A stretch of 45,819 nucleotides of DNA from Candidatus Cloacimonadota bacterium. GTDB taxonomy: Bacteria > Cloacimonadota > Cloacimonadia > Cloacimonadales > WRIO01. This document shows positions 8,400-16,846 of this stretch, in pieces; position 1 is the stretch's first letter, and each line of letters starts with the position of its first letter. The stretch lies in assembly GCA_029553545.1 (NCBI GenBank), contig JAKPKU010000023.1:1-45819 (forward strand). The letters are read 5' to 3'. The notes under the pieces were generated by a model. The model saw only the letters and a list, made by a program, of their open reading frames with translations. It was not told where the DNA came from and searched no databases. Both the position numbers and the translations under genes were made by a program.

Positions 8400-9289
8400 A
8401 GAAAAAACTGCCCGATTATTATCATAAACATAAAGAGCAGGTTAAGAAATTGAGCTTTGTTTTTAAGTTAATCTTTTCAATTGCCTTGCTTTATTTTCTC
8501 TTTACTAAGGTGTCATTTAAAGATACAATAAGCCATCTGATAGCATTACCTTTGAGCATCGTATTTTTACTAATAGTAAGCTCATATCTCAAATTTTATA
8601 TTCAGATGCGAAACTGGAAGAGCCTGTTAAAGATCGATCCAAAGGTAAATATCAAAAAAGGAGATATCTTTCGAACTCACACTTTGGGCTTGCTCTTCAA
8701 GCTTATAATACCAGGGGGGCACGGATCATTTGGTAAGATGTTCTATTTGAAACAAATATCAAAGAAGTCTGCCTTTTTTATCATACTCTTGGAAAAGATG
8801 TTTCAGACATGGATAGTTTGGGTGGCAGGCTTGTTTGCCTGTGAATACTACTTTAAAGCTCATAATATCGTGTTTTTCACCTTATTCTTGATTAGCATAT
8901 TCATACCACTCTTCATTCCTTATGTCTTCAAAAAAGCAAGTTCTGAGAGGAAATGGAGGAGGTATAGACGATTAGTATTACCTTTAATGATATCTCAAAT
9001 TGTCTATCTATTACTCACTTTTTATCAGTACTATATTATTCTTTCATTTGAGCATGATGTAAGTATTTTTGACCTTGTTATCAAAGTTTCTCTGGTCTTA
9101 TTTGCTACACTCATACCTATATCTTATAGCGGTTTAGGGATCAGAGAGTCAGCGTCTGTTTACTTATTTGCTCAGTCTAATATTAATGCAGAGACAGCAA
9201 TAGCCTGTTCTTTGATAATCTTTTTCTTCAATTCTGTTTTACCAGCATTACCGAGCTTATTCTATTTTTATAAAGAGAAGAAAAACTAA
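8390..9289 (+). CDS. UPF0104 / lysylphosphatidylglycerol-synthase-type integral membrane protein
   Basis: 299 residues from the ATG at 8390 (GAGGTG upstream). The GTG at 8384 overlaps the ribosome binding site. It has about seven membrane spans. The motifs IPGGHGSFGK (about 101-110) and PISYSGLGIRESASVYLF (near 240-258) match the LPG_synthase_TM family, whose members act as lipid flippases or transferases or are uncharacterised partners of glycosyltransferases. No aminoacyl-transferase domain follows, so it is the transmembrane module alone. Its gene lies inside a stop-start-overlapping chain with the GT2 and TSUP genes, suggesting a joint envelope-lipid role. Confidence 0.82.
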   Translation: MEIKKKLPDYYHKHKEQVKKLSFVFKLIFSIALLYFLFTKVSFKDTISHLIALPLSIVFLLIVSSYLKFYIQMRNWKSLLKIDPKVNIKKGDIFRTHTLGLLFKLIIPGGHGSFGKMFYLKQISKKSAFFIILLEKMFQTWIVWVAGLFACEYYFKAHNIVFFTLFLISIFIPLFIPYVFKKASSERKWRRYRRLVLPLMISQIVYLLLTFYQYYIILSFEHDVSIFDLVIKVSLVLFATLIPISYSGLGIRESASVYLFAQSNINAETAIACSLIIFFFNSVLPALPSLFYFYKEKKN

Positions 9290-10059
9290 TGGATGTTCAA
9301 GTTACCTATCATATGTTTTTAATCATTCTGCCCTTAGTCTTTTTGGGTGGAGCGATCGATGCAATTGCAGGCGGAGGCGGGCTTATCTCATTGCCAGCTT
9401 ACTTAATTGCAGGCTTGCCTACCCATATTGCTTTAGGCAATAATAAATTCTCTTCCTGTTGGGGCAGTATATTGTCAACTTTACGCTTTTTTAAGCATGG
9501 TATGATTGATGTTCGAGTAGCTCTATTTAGTGTTGTTTTTGCACTTTTTGGGAGCTATACAGGCACCAAGACGGTACTTCTGATTAATGCAGACTTTTTG
9601 CGCTATATCTTAGTATTTCTATTACCTATCATCACAGTGTTTAGTCTATTAAAGAAAAATGTTGGCATAGAGAATAATTCAAATAGCTTTAGCCTCGGCA
9701 AAAGAATGCTTATCTCAGCTATAAGTGCACTATTGATCGGATTTTATGATGGCTTTTTTGGTCCAGGAACAGGCACTTTCTTGATATTAATCTATACAAT
9801 GCTCCTGAAGTATGATTTTGTTACAGCAAATGGTAATGCCAAAGTAATCAACTCCAGTTCAAACATTGCAGCATTGCTTGGTTTCTTGCTTCATGGCAAG
9901 ATTCTTTTATTGATAGCTATCCCTGCGGCAATAGCAGGTATAGCAGGCAATTTATTGGGTTCTAAGCTCGTCGTAAAGCGTGGCTCGAAATTTATACGTC
10001 CAGTTTTTATTTCAGTCTTTGCTTTACTATTTTTTAAGATTATTTATGATTTAATATAG
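9289..10059 (+). CDS. TSUP (TauE/SafE) family membrane permease
   Basis: 256 residues with about eight membrane segments in two similar halves. The family marks are GGAIDAIAGGGGLISLPAYL with GLPTHIALGNNKFSS (about 20-55), and in the second half GFYDGFFGPGTGTFLILIYT with ANGNAKVINSSSN (about 155-195). The family carries small anions such as sulfite, sulfoacetate or other organosulfur and carboxylic compounds. The substrate here is unknown. The ATG overlaps the previous stop (TAATG), so translation is coupled to the UPF0104 gene. Confidence 0.9.
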   Translation: MDVQVTYHMFLIILPLVFLGGAIDAIAGGGGLISLPAYLIAGLPTHIALGNNKFSSCWGSILSTLRFFKHGMIDVRVALFSVVFALFGSYTGTKTVLLINADFLRYILVFLLPIITVFSLLKKNVGIENNSNSFSLGKRMLISAISALLIGFYDGFFGPGTGTFLILIYTMLLKYDFVTANGNAKVINSSSNIAALLGFLLHGKILLLIAIPAAIAGIAGNLLGSKLVVKRGSKFIRPVFISVFALLFFKIIYDLI

Positions 10060-10129
10060 AAAAGTTAAAGTATTGGAATAAATGTTGCATTATAATTATG
10101 AAAAATAATATCAAAAATGAGGGTTGTGA

Positions 10130-11308
10130 ATGTATGTATTAATTGTCGCTACACTGGTTTTGATCAGCAACTGGGCACTTGAATACTATCGTCATCTGCG
10201 TTATGTAAATGCAATACCTATCCGCATTCATGTCAACGGTACACGTGGTAAATCGAGCCTAACACGGCTTATTTCATCTGGTTTACGTGCAGGCAACTTG
10301 GTTACAGTTGGAAAGACAACAGGGACCTTGCCACGCATACTTTTACCAGATGGCAAAGAATCTTCAATTGTCCGATTGATGGGTGCAAATATTATCGAGC
10401 AAAAGTATATCTTTCGTTATGCCGCAAGCCTTAAGCCCGATGCAATTGTTATTGAATGTATGGCAGTTAATCCTGCTTATCAATGGATTACAGAGAGAAA
10501 ATTTGTCCGTTCAACTATTGGTGTAATCACTAATGCCAGACCAGACCACCTCGATTTGATGGGGTCAACTGTACAAAGCGTTACTATGTGTTTGTCAAAT
10601 ACTATACCCAATAAAGGCGTTTGTTTTACAGCTGAAGATGAGCAGTTTCACCTAATGAAAAGAGTCGCCAAGTCAAGAAATACAGATATCTATAAGATAC
10701 GCCCTGTTGATGTGACTGACGAAGAAATGGAAAAGTTCTCCTATATCGAACACAAAGATAATGTACAGCTCGCCTTGGCTGTATGTCAACGAGCAGGTAT
10801 TAGCCGAGAAGTTGCACTCAAAGGCATGCAAAGCTCAAACCCTGACCCTGGCGCTTTGAAAAAGTACAGTCATCAAACAAAAGATAAGAAATATACCTTT
10901 TATAATGTCTTTGCCGCTAATGACCCTTCGTCAACAGAGTTTATTTATAATATGGTGACAAAGAATTTACATGGAAATATTACCAAGATTCTTATTCTTA
11001 ATAACCGTGCTGATCGCTTTTTTAGATCTCAACAGCTGGTAGATATCTGCCATAATATTCAATATGACTATCTGATTTTAACTGGTGAGATATGTGATAA
11101 AGTCTTTAATTATGCAATGCAACAAGGTTTACCACAAGGGAAAGTCTTAGAAATAGGACAAATCCCTATGGACGACCTTTATAAGAAAATATCCAACTTA
11201 GTCAATCAAGAAGGGCATGTTATCGGTATTGGTAATATTGCTGACAAGGCTAAGTATGGCGCAAGTATAGTAAAACATTTTAAAAATAAATCTAATGGAA
11301 AGAATTAA
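10130..11308 (+). CDS. pgsB: Poly-gamma-glutamate synthase subunit PgsB/CapB
   Basis: 392 residues, close to the usual ~393. It is a membrane-bound amide ligase of the Mur-ligase-like group that joins glutamates through gamma-amide bonds using ATP. An N-terminal membrane helix (about 1-15) precedes the P-loop HVNGTRGKSSLTR (about 34-46). Further family blocks are GKTTGTLPRILLPDG (about 61-75), VIECMAVNPAYQW (about 105-117), and VGVITNARPDHLDLMG-type sequence (about 128-143). ANDPSSTEFI and LNNRADRFFRSQQLVDI follow downstream. It heads the pgsB-pgsC-pgsW cluster (9-nt gap, then overlap). A TATAAT lies at 10091-10096, but I see no good -35. Confidence 0.94.
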   Translation: MYVLIVATLVLISNWALEYYRHLRYVNAIPIRIHVNGTRGKSSLTRLISSGLRAGNLVTVGKTTGTLPRILLPDGKESSIVRLMGANIIEQKYIFRYAASLKPDAIVIECMAVNPAYQWITERKFVRSTIGVITNARPDHLDLMGSTVQSVTMCLSNTIPNKGVCFTAEDEQFHLMKRVAKSRNTDIYKIRPVDVTDEEMEKFSYIEHKDNVQLALAVCQRAGISREVALKGMQSSNPDPGALKKYSHQTKDKKYTFYNVFAANDPSSTEFIYNMVTKNLHGNITKILILNNRADRFFRSQQLVDICHNIQYDYLILTGEICDKVFNYAMQQGLPQGKVLEIGQIPMDDLYKKISNLVNQEGHVIGIGNIADKAKYGASIVKHFKNKSNGKN

Positions 11309-11317
11309 GGAGGGCGC

Positions 11318-11770
11318 GTGATTGAAGCTGCAGTTGGCTTGGGCGTTATCTTGAGCCTAATATTTTCAGAGCTACTCGGAGCCTCAGCTGGTGGTATTGT
11401 AGTCCCTGGGTATATTGCTATGTATCTGGACAAGCCATCATTCATTATTGGTACATTAATTGTAAGTTTGTTAACTTGGGGCATTATTCGTGTAATATCA
11501 TCGTTTACACTGTTATTTGGTAAAAGACGAATGGTCTTGAGTATTTTAATCGGTTTTATATTAGGTTGGTTAACACGTTTTTATTTATTTACCCCCAATC
11601 TAATGGATATTAAATTACAGTCTATTGGTTATATTATACCTGGTCTTATCGCCAACTGGTTTGAGAGACAAGGCTTTATTAAAACCTTTACCGTGATGAT
11701 TGTTGCTGCTGTTGTGGTAAGAATCACACTGGTTGTTATTTCAGGTGGGGAGGTAAACTTTAATGTATAA
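11318..11770 (+). CDS. pgsC: Poly-gamma-glutamate biosynthesis protein PgsC/CapC
   Basis: 150 residues, the standard size for this partner of PgsB. It starts with GTG behind GGAGG. It is a polytopic inner-membrane protein of about five helices. The typical opening is AAVGLGVILSLIFSELLGASAGGIVVPGYIA, where SxGGxVVPGYxA is the family mark (about 25-37). A YIIPGLIANWFERQG block follows near 108-122. It forms the membrane part of the synthase complex. The stop overlaps the pgsW start by 8 nt. Confidence 0.93.
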   Translation: MIEAAVGLGVILSLIFSELLGASAGGIVVPGYIAMYLDKPSFIIGTLIVSLLTWGIIRVISSFTLLFGKRRMVLSILIGFILGWLTRFYLFTPNLMDIKLQSIGYIIPGLIANWFERQGFIKTFTVMIVAAVVVRITLVVISGGEVNFNV

Positions 11771-12884
11771 GCCATCACTAAAGAATAACTGGTCATTGAT
11801 TGGCCTTTGTGTTTTGAGTATAGTACTATTTTACATTGTTCAAAACAGCAAAAAAGACGTTCAACAAAAATATTATGAAGAAAAGATCTTAGCTTCTAAA
11901 AATAATGAAGTCGCAATGAAAGTGCTCAAAGACGAAGTCCTCTCTCTTGGTTATATTATAGACAAATTAAACGATCCCAATGAGACTGGCTTGATAGGTA
12001 CAAGCGTCTCTTCTATTACTACCAGTCGTGGTGCATTATCTGAACGATTGGCGACCCTCAATCCCAACTTTGCAGCAGCTATGATCGACCTCCTCAAAGA
12101 ATGTGGTTTAGAAGAAGGAGACTATGTTGCTGTTGGTGTTACTGGTGCTAATCCAGGCGCTAATATTGCTATGTATATGGCTATGGAAACGCTCAAGCTC
12201 AAACCAATTATCATCGTTTCTGCTGGCTCTTCAACCTATGGTGCTAATCGTGAACTCTTTACTTGGCTCGATATGGAAACAGCATTATATGAGACAGAAA
12301 TGATTAGCTTTAAGTCAAAATATGCTACCTTAGGTGGCACAAATGATATAGGTAGAGGCTTACCTCCAGAGGGTCGTGATAATCTAATGAGAGCCATTAT
12401 TCGCAACCATGTAACGCCTCTCAATGGTGCTAACTTAAAAGAAAATGTACAATTAAGATATGACTCTTATCTTAAAGAATTGCCACCTGATACGCAATAC
12501 TCAGCTTTTATTAATTTAGGAGCAGGCGTCGGTAATGTTGGTAGTCTTGTCAATGCAAAAATTATCCCTACTGGAGTAAATAAAAAGCTCGGTGAAAAAG
12601 AATTTAAAGAGCCGGGTGTAATGATGAAATTTGCCAAAACGAATATCCCTGTTGTTCATGTGTACAATGTGATGAAGATAGTTAAAGAAAACAAACTTGA
12701 GAGCAATCCATACCCACTACCAAAAGCAGGCGAAGGAGCAATCTTCTCGAAACAGATTAATAATGTGCTTATTGCTGTGATTTGTTGGATTATTCTCTTA
12801 GGTGCAATTATTGCAGTGATTATCTTTGACCGTCATGATCGTCACTTCATGAGCAATTTAGTGGATCCAGAAGAAGATTTATAG
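11763..12884 (+). CDS. pgsW: Poly-gamma-glutamate system protein PgsW
   Basis: 373 residues. One N-terminal membrane helix (about 10-27), a large extracytoplasmic domain, and a C-terminal membrane helix (about 333-355) with a charged cytoplasmic tail. Conserved stretches include GLIGTSVSSITTSRGALSER (about 76-95), GDYVAVGVTGANPGANIAMYM (about 118-138) and IIVSAGSSTYGAN (about 149-161). This matches the family that accompanies pgsBC in many Gram-negative and thermophilic bacteria (TIGR04332, recalled, not searched). Its exact activity is not established; a role in polymer synthesis or release is inferred from linkage. Confidence 0.85.
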   Translation: MYKPSLKNNWSLIGLCVLSIVLFYIVQNSKKDVQQKYYEEKILASKNNEVAMKVLKDEVLSLGYIIDKLNDPNETGLIGTSVSSITTSRGALSERLATLNPNFAAAMIDLLKECGLEEGDYVAVGVTGANPGANIAMYMAMETLKLKPIIIVSAGSSTYGANRELFTWLDMETALYETEMISFKSKYATLGGTNDIGRGLPPEGRDNLMRAIIRNHVTPLNGANLKENVQLRYDSYLKELPPDTQYSAFINLGAGVGNVGSLVNAKIIPTGVNKKLGEKEFKEPGVMMKFAKTNIPVVHVYNVMKIVKENKLESNPYPLPKAGEGAIFSKQINNVLIAVICWIILLGAIIAVIIFDRHDRHFMSNLVDPEEDL

Positions 12885-12892
12885 AGGTGCAC

Positions 12893-13738
12893 ATGTTTAA
12901 AAATAAATCAACAAAAATTATTATATTGACTGTCCTTTTACTATTTGTACTGAGCTCTGTTGCCTATGCAAAAACAGTTATAAAGTGGAAACCTATTAGC
13001 GTAAATGAGTATTGGTCAAGAAGAATAACAAAATTTGATAGCGATGTTAATACATTCTTTTATCGTCCACTACGTTTTGAGAAGATGAACATTGACGTCA
13101 GAGGTTATGAAGAGATACAAGTCAAGGTTATCACTAAAGAGAAGACCGATCTCGTTCATTTTAATGTCTATATAAATGGTAAGGCACAAAGTTTTACTAC
13201 AAAAAACACACGTAATAATGAGAGTTTTTATTTCTTTGAACCTGTCACAATAAAGATACCAAAAGACATACAAACTTTTTCTATCTTCACTCGCAATCCC
13301 AATGCATATTTTAGAGCGTTTGGTAAAGAAGTTAAAGTCATCAAAGAAATACCAAGAACTATTGTCTTAAAAGGCGAAGCTTACAAGAGAATTGTTACTT
13401 TATTATCATCAAAAACACGCAGTGAATACTATATTGCAGACTCCTCAACCCCAGTTGTATTCACCGCTAAATACGATGGCAATTTGACTACATATATAAG
13501 ATTCTTACCTCTTGTAAAAAAGACAAAATGCAAAATCGACATCTACGTTAATAAAGTATTAGTTGATTCTCTTGAGCTCAATCAAAAAATATCAGGCGAA
13601 TATAGTGTCAATGAGCAAAAAGTATCTATAGGCAAAAAAGTAACCACAAATAATATTAAGAAGAATGACAAGATTGAGTTTAGAGTTTCTTCTTCACACG
13701 AAGTCTTGATACGCTCGATTCTCAAGACAGGAAAATAG
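12893..13738 (+). CDS. Exported protein of unknown function in the pgs cluster
   Basis: 281 residues from the ATG at 12893 (GAGGTG upstream; the GTG at 12887 overlaps it). A Sec signal peptide (hydrophobic core IIILTVLLLFVLSSVAYA, cleavage before KTVIK) is clear. The mature part is rich in beta-type alternation and basic residues (many K). I recognise no family. Two internal halves may each hold a beta-sandwich: DVRGYEEIQVKVITKEKTDL...YINGK (about 63-100) and TTYIRFLPLVKKTKCKIDIYVNK (about 200-222). It lies 8 nt after pgsW and 26 nt before the barrel gene, so a periplasmic role in handling the anionic polymer is a reasonable guess. Confidence 0.7.
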   Translation: MFKNKSTKIIILTVLLLFVLSSVAYAKTVIKWKPISVNEYWSRRITKFDSDVNTFFYRPLRFEKMNIDVRGYEEIQVKVITKEKTDLVHFNVYINGKAQSFTTKNTRNNESFYFFEPVTIKIPKDIQTFSIFTRNPNAYFRAFGKEVKVIKEIPRTIVLKGEAYKRIVTLLSSKTRSEYYIADSSTPVVFTAKYDGNLTTYIRFLPLVKKTKCKIDIYVNKVLVDSLELNQKISGEYSVNEQKVSIGKKVTTNNIKKNDKIEFRVSSSHEVLIRSILKTGK

Positions 13739-13764
13739 GATTGCTGAAAATAAGGAGAGTTCAC

Positions 13765-14790
13765 ATGAATAAATATTTTGTTTTGTTGATAGGGCTCGTG
13801 TTTGGCTGTACTATACTTCTGGCTCAAAATCTCTCTATTGATTATCAACTCAGCTATACAGACAATGCCTTTAGCCTTTCTAAACAAGATTTAGACAAGT
13901 TTGATGCCAATCAAGGGTTTTCTTATATTGAGACGAGTGATGATATAATTCAAACTATTAATCTACGGTTTTCAAATAGCTATCGGAATAAGGATTATAG
14001 AATTACACCTGCAATCAGTCTGACGAATGATGTATATCTAAATAATAGTGATAAGAATAAATTAAACTTATTGGCTGGCTTTAATAGCCGTGTCTATAAG
14101 ACTTTTATCGACTTTAGATATGGCTGGTATCCTAATAATTATACACAAAAATATCTTGATACTGATGGTACTAATAAATATGAGAAGTTTGAATATGATA
14201 AAAACCTCTATAAACTTACAGTTAAATACCCTATAACAAAGCGTCTTGATGTAGAATTGTACGGCAAATATGAAGGCTATTATCACAATAAATATTTCAC
14301 TGAGTATGATGGAGATGCACTAACAACAGGTCTTGGTTTATTTAGCAAATATCAGCCAGGCACGCTGAGTGTTTTCTATTATTTTAAGCAATTTGATAAT
14401 AATTCAGACAATGCCTATAACCAAAGGATAATTGACACGGAAAGAGACTGCTCTTATGATTCAGATGCATTTGAAGTGGAATATACTTTTCCACGCCTCT
14501 ATACAAACTATGTTGATTATTCACCTTTTTTAGGTTTTCGTATAGAAAATTCGATTTATCAAAGCAAGCATTCTCTTGAATCTGACCCTATCCATGCAAG
14601 CCGCGAAGACACTGTAATAAAAGTAAATGCAGGAACTACAATATATGTTTTCAAAAATATTAATTTTAAACTTGACGCAATTCAAGCTTTTCGTAGAGTG
14701 AGCTCAAATAATGAAAATCTGAAAAGATTAAAAAACTACGATAAGCTTCAAATTTGTGCAGGTGTTAATTATTTATTTGACTTCAAATAA
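13765..14790 (+). CDS. Predicted outer-membrane beta-barrel protein in the pgs cluster
   Basis: 341 residues from the ATG at 13765 (AAGGAG 9 nt upstream). The longer frame from 13741 is unlikely because it would start inside the preceding gene's trailer without a ribosome site. The signal peptide ends near LLAQ-NLSID. The mature protein has repeated aromatic-rich amphipathic strands of about 10 residues (for example LSIDYQLSYTDNAFSL, KTFIDFRYGWYPNNY, LDVELYGKYEGYYH, GTLSVFYYFKQFDNN) separated by D/N-rich turns. It ends in NYLFDFK, like a barrel closing strand. It may be an outer-membrane exit for the polymer, but that is inference from position. Confidence 0.72.
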   Translation: MNKYFVLLIGLVFGCTILLAQNLSIDYQLSYTDNAFSLSKQDLDKFDANQGFSYIETSDDIIQTINLRFSNSYRNKDYRITPAISLTNDVYLNNSDKNKLNLLAGFNSRVYKTFIDFRYGWYPNNYTQKYLDTDGTNKYEKFEYDKNLYKLTVKYPITKRLDVELYGKYEGYYHNKYFTEYDGDALTTGLGLFSKYQPGTLSVFYYFKQFDNNSDNAYNQRIIDTERDCSYDSDAFEVEYTFPRLYTNYVDYSPFLGFRIENSIYQSKHSLESDPIHASREDTVIKVNAGTTIYVFKNINFKLDAIQAFRRVSSNNENLKRLKNYDKLQICAGVNYLFDFK

Positions 14791-14829
14791 TATAGTTAAA
14801 TCTGCCTTTTTTTGATAAAAGGAGATAAT

Positions 14830-15114
14830 ATGATGAAAGCTCAATACGAAAAACGCATGATTCGCGAGTTCCTCGACCTTGTAGAAAATGAAAAATATGA
14901 TCTTAGAAAGTACTCACGTCCCGTCTTGGTCTACACTGTAGACGAAAACAAGATCGTTAAATATTCGATTTGGGAAGAAGATCTTTTAAGGAGATTTGGT
15001 TTAGAAAATGTGGACGGATGGGATCATGAAGAAGATGTTTTATTTTGCCCAGACTGGGTACAAGATGAAGACGAATTCGATGATGACGACGATGATGACG
15101 ATGACGATTTTTAA
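14830..15114 (+). CDS. Small acidic protein with a poly-Asp tail
   Basis: 94 residues from the ATG at 14830 (GGAG five nt upstream; ATG at 14833 is equally possible). No family recognised. The first 65 residues look like a small folded domain (KRMIREFLDLVENEKYDLRK, then VLVYTVDENKIVKYSIWEED). The C-terminus from about 72 is almost entirely D/E and ends with ten Asp and a Phe. There is no signal peptide or membrane span, so it is cytoplasmic. Coding is supported by the ribosome site, amino-acid composition and a terminator just downstream. An opposite-strand frame over the Asp codons is a shadow. Confidence 0.7.
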   Translation: MMKAQYEKRMIREFLDLVENEKYDLRKYSRPVLVYTVDENKIVKYSIWEEDLLRRFGLENVDGWDHEEDVLFCPDWVQDEDEFDDDDDDDDDDF

Positions 15115-15136
15115 TTCCTAACCATAACAAATACAC

Positions 15137-15170
15137 ACCCTGTTGAATTCTTAGTATTTGACAGGGTTTT
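15137..15170 (+). terminator. Probable terminator after the pgs cluster
   Basis: ACCCTGT and ACAGGGT form a 7-bp stem with a 17-nt loop, followed by four T. It separates the pgs cluster from the kinase operon. Confidence 0.6.
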
Positions 15171-15196
15171 AACAATTAGGGGCAAAGGGAGAAAGA

Positions 15197-16843
15197 GTGC
15201 AAATCTCAGAAATTTATAGCCATATTGAAACGCTTGAATCAATACAAAAAAAAGAAGAATTGATTCTTGCCGAATTAAAAGCAAAGCGCTATGACAATGA
15301 TTTTATGGATATGGAACCCTTTCTATTTATGCTTTTAGAATGGGAAGACAAGCTGTCAGACGAGCTGAGCCTTGCCTATGTCTACGATGGATTAAGCGCT
15401 ATAAATTTCTACAAAGATCAATATGATACATCTTTAGAATATGGTTTTAAAGCTTTGGAAATAGCTGACAGGAAGATGGATACATATTTATCTGCAGTAT
15501 GTTTACATTTGATCGGATTAATCTACTTTAGAATGGAAAATACCGAGCTGGCTGAAAAGTATTTTCTTCGCTCTGCGCATTTGTGCCCAACCTTTCCTAA
15601 TGTTCTATGCAACTTAGGCTTACTCTATTATGAACAAGGTGATATAGAAAAATCTCAATACTACATAACTGAGGGGGTTACTACCTCACAGGCTCACCAA
15701 GATAAAACGATTTCTGGTATGGGATTGTTTTACAAAGCCATCTTCGAGCATTGTAATAATGAATACTTGAAGGCTATTGAATACCTCGACAAAGCTCTGG
15801 TATTGGTAGAAACAAAGAATGATACATATCTTTTGATGTCTATTTTGATTGAAAAAGCAAGAGTTTTTCATAAACTCAAAGACAATCAAAAAGCAAAAGA
15901 AATATTGAATGAAGCTATTGGTATTAGCAATCGCTTTTCAAGACTATCATTGCTCTCAAGAGCTTACTATCAGCTTGCCAGAATTTGTAAAGATGATGGT
16001 GACTATAAATCAGCGTATGAGCACCTAAAGAGTGCAAGCAATTACGAGAACATTACCAAAACAAAAGATAAAACCACAAGATTAAGTGAAATACAATCTG
16101 AATACGAGTTGATCAATACCAATCAGGGCATGGTACAACTGATTAACCAAAACCCAAGATTGACCTCTATTGGCATTGTTTCAAGCGGTATTGTGCATGA
16201 AATAAAGCAACCTCTCTCTGCGATTAAGATCTCTTGTGAAAGCATATTATATTGGTACAAACGCAATCTGGGTGCAATACCTGACATTGTTATAGAGCAA
16301 TTAAAGGACATTTCTGTTAGCGTAAACCATGTAAACAAGATTATTGAACAAATAAGAAGTTTTTGGAAGACAGAAAGTCTTACCCGTGCTATAGAGCGCG
16401 TTGAACTCAATGAGTTTCTAACCGAAAAGATAGATACAAACAAGAATAGACTTCAATCTAAAGATGTCTTTATAGAGCTGGTCCCATCAGACACCAAGCT
16501 GTTTTCTGATATTGATAAGAATTGCTTTGAGCAGATTATCCTATATGTGATTAACATTTGCTTTATTATTCTCAGTGAAAGAAGCACTGATCAAGAGCAG
16601 AAGATCAAGATAGAGCTCAAACATAATCTTGACTTTAACACTTTAACTATTCACCTGAACCAAATTCTTGACTTACCACTTGCGCAAATATTATCTAAAG
16701 CAAGCTCAAATGATAATCTCAGTAGTTTGCTTCTTGATTTAGAGATATCGAAGTACTTCCTTAATCAATATAATGGCTATATTACCTTTAATGATGAGCC
16801 TACACCACATTTTTTGGTGGCTATTCCTGGTGAGATTGGATAG
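15197..16843 (+). CDS. TPR-domain histidine kinase homologue with intact phospho-acceptor His and degenerate ATPase
   Basis: 548 residues starting at GTG behind GGGAG. No membrane span. Residues about 1-280 hold TPR-like helical repeats (for example YYEQGDIEKSQYYITEG, YDTSLEYGFKALEIADR, GDYKSAYEHLKSASNYE). A short coiled linker leads to a HisKA-like dimerisation helix with the H-box GIVHEIKQPLSAI; the acceptor is H334. The following ATPase region is eroded: the N-box reads YVINICFII where NLLxNAxxA is expected, no DxGxG is found, and the G2 glycine motif is replaced by LSSLLLDLEIS. It should not bind ATP alone. It is a tandem paralogue of the next gene, 3 nt downstream, which shows the opposite pattern. 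Confidence 0.85.
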   Translation: MQISEIYSHIETLESIQKKEELILAELKAKRYDNDFMDMEPFLFMLLEWEDKLSDELSLAYVYDGLSAINFYKDQYDTSLEYGFKALEIADRKMDTYLSAVCLHLIGLIYFRMENTELAEKYFLRSAHLCPTFPNVLCNLGLLYYEQGDIEKSQYYITEGVTTSQAHQDKTISGMGLFYKAIFEHCNNEYLKAIEYLDKALVLVETKNDTYLLMSILIEKARVFHKLKDNQKAKEILNEAIGISNRFSRLSLLSRAYYQLARICKDDGDYKSAYEHLKSASNYENITKTKDKTTRLSEIQSEYELINTNQGMVQLINQNPRLTSIGIVSSGIVHEIKQPLSAIKISCESILYWYKRNLGAIPDIVIEQLKDISVSVNHVNKIIEQIRSFWKTESLTRAIERVELNEFLTEKIDTNKNRLQSKDVFIELVPSDTKLFSDIDKNCFEQIILYVINICFIILSERSTDQEQKIKIELKHNLDFNTLTIHLNQILDLPLAQILSKASSNDNLSSLLLDLEISKYFLNQYNGYITFNDEPTPHFLVAIPGEIG

Positions 16844-16846
16844 CAA

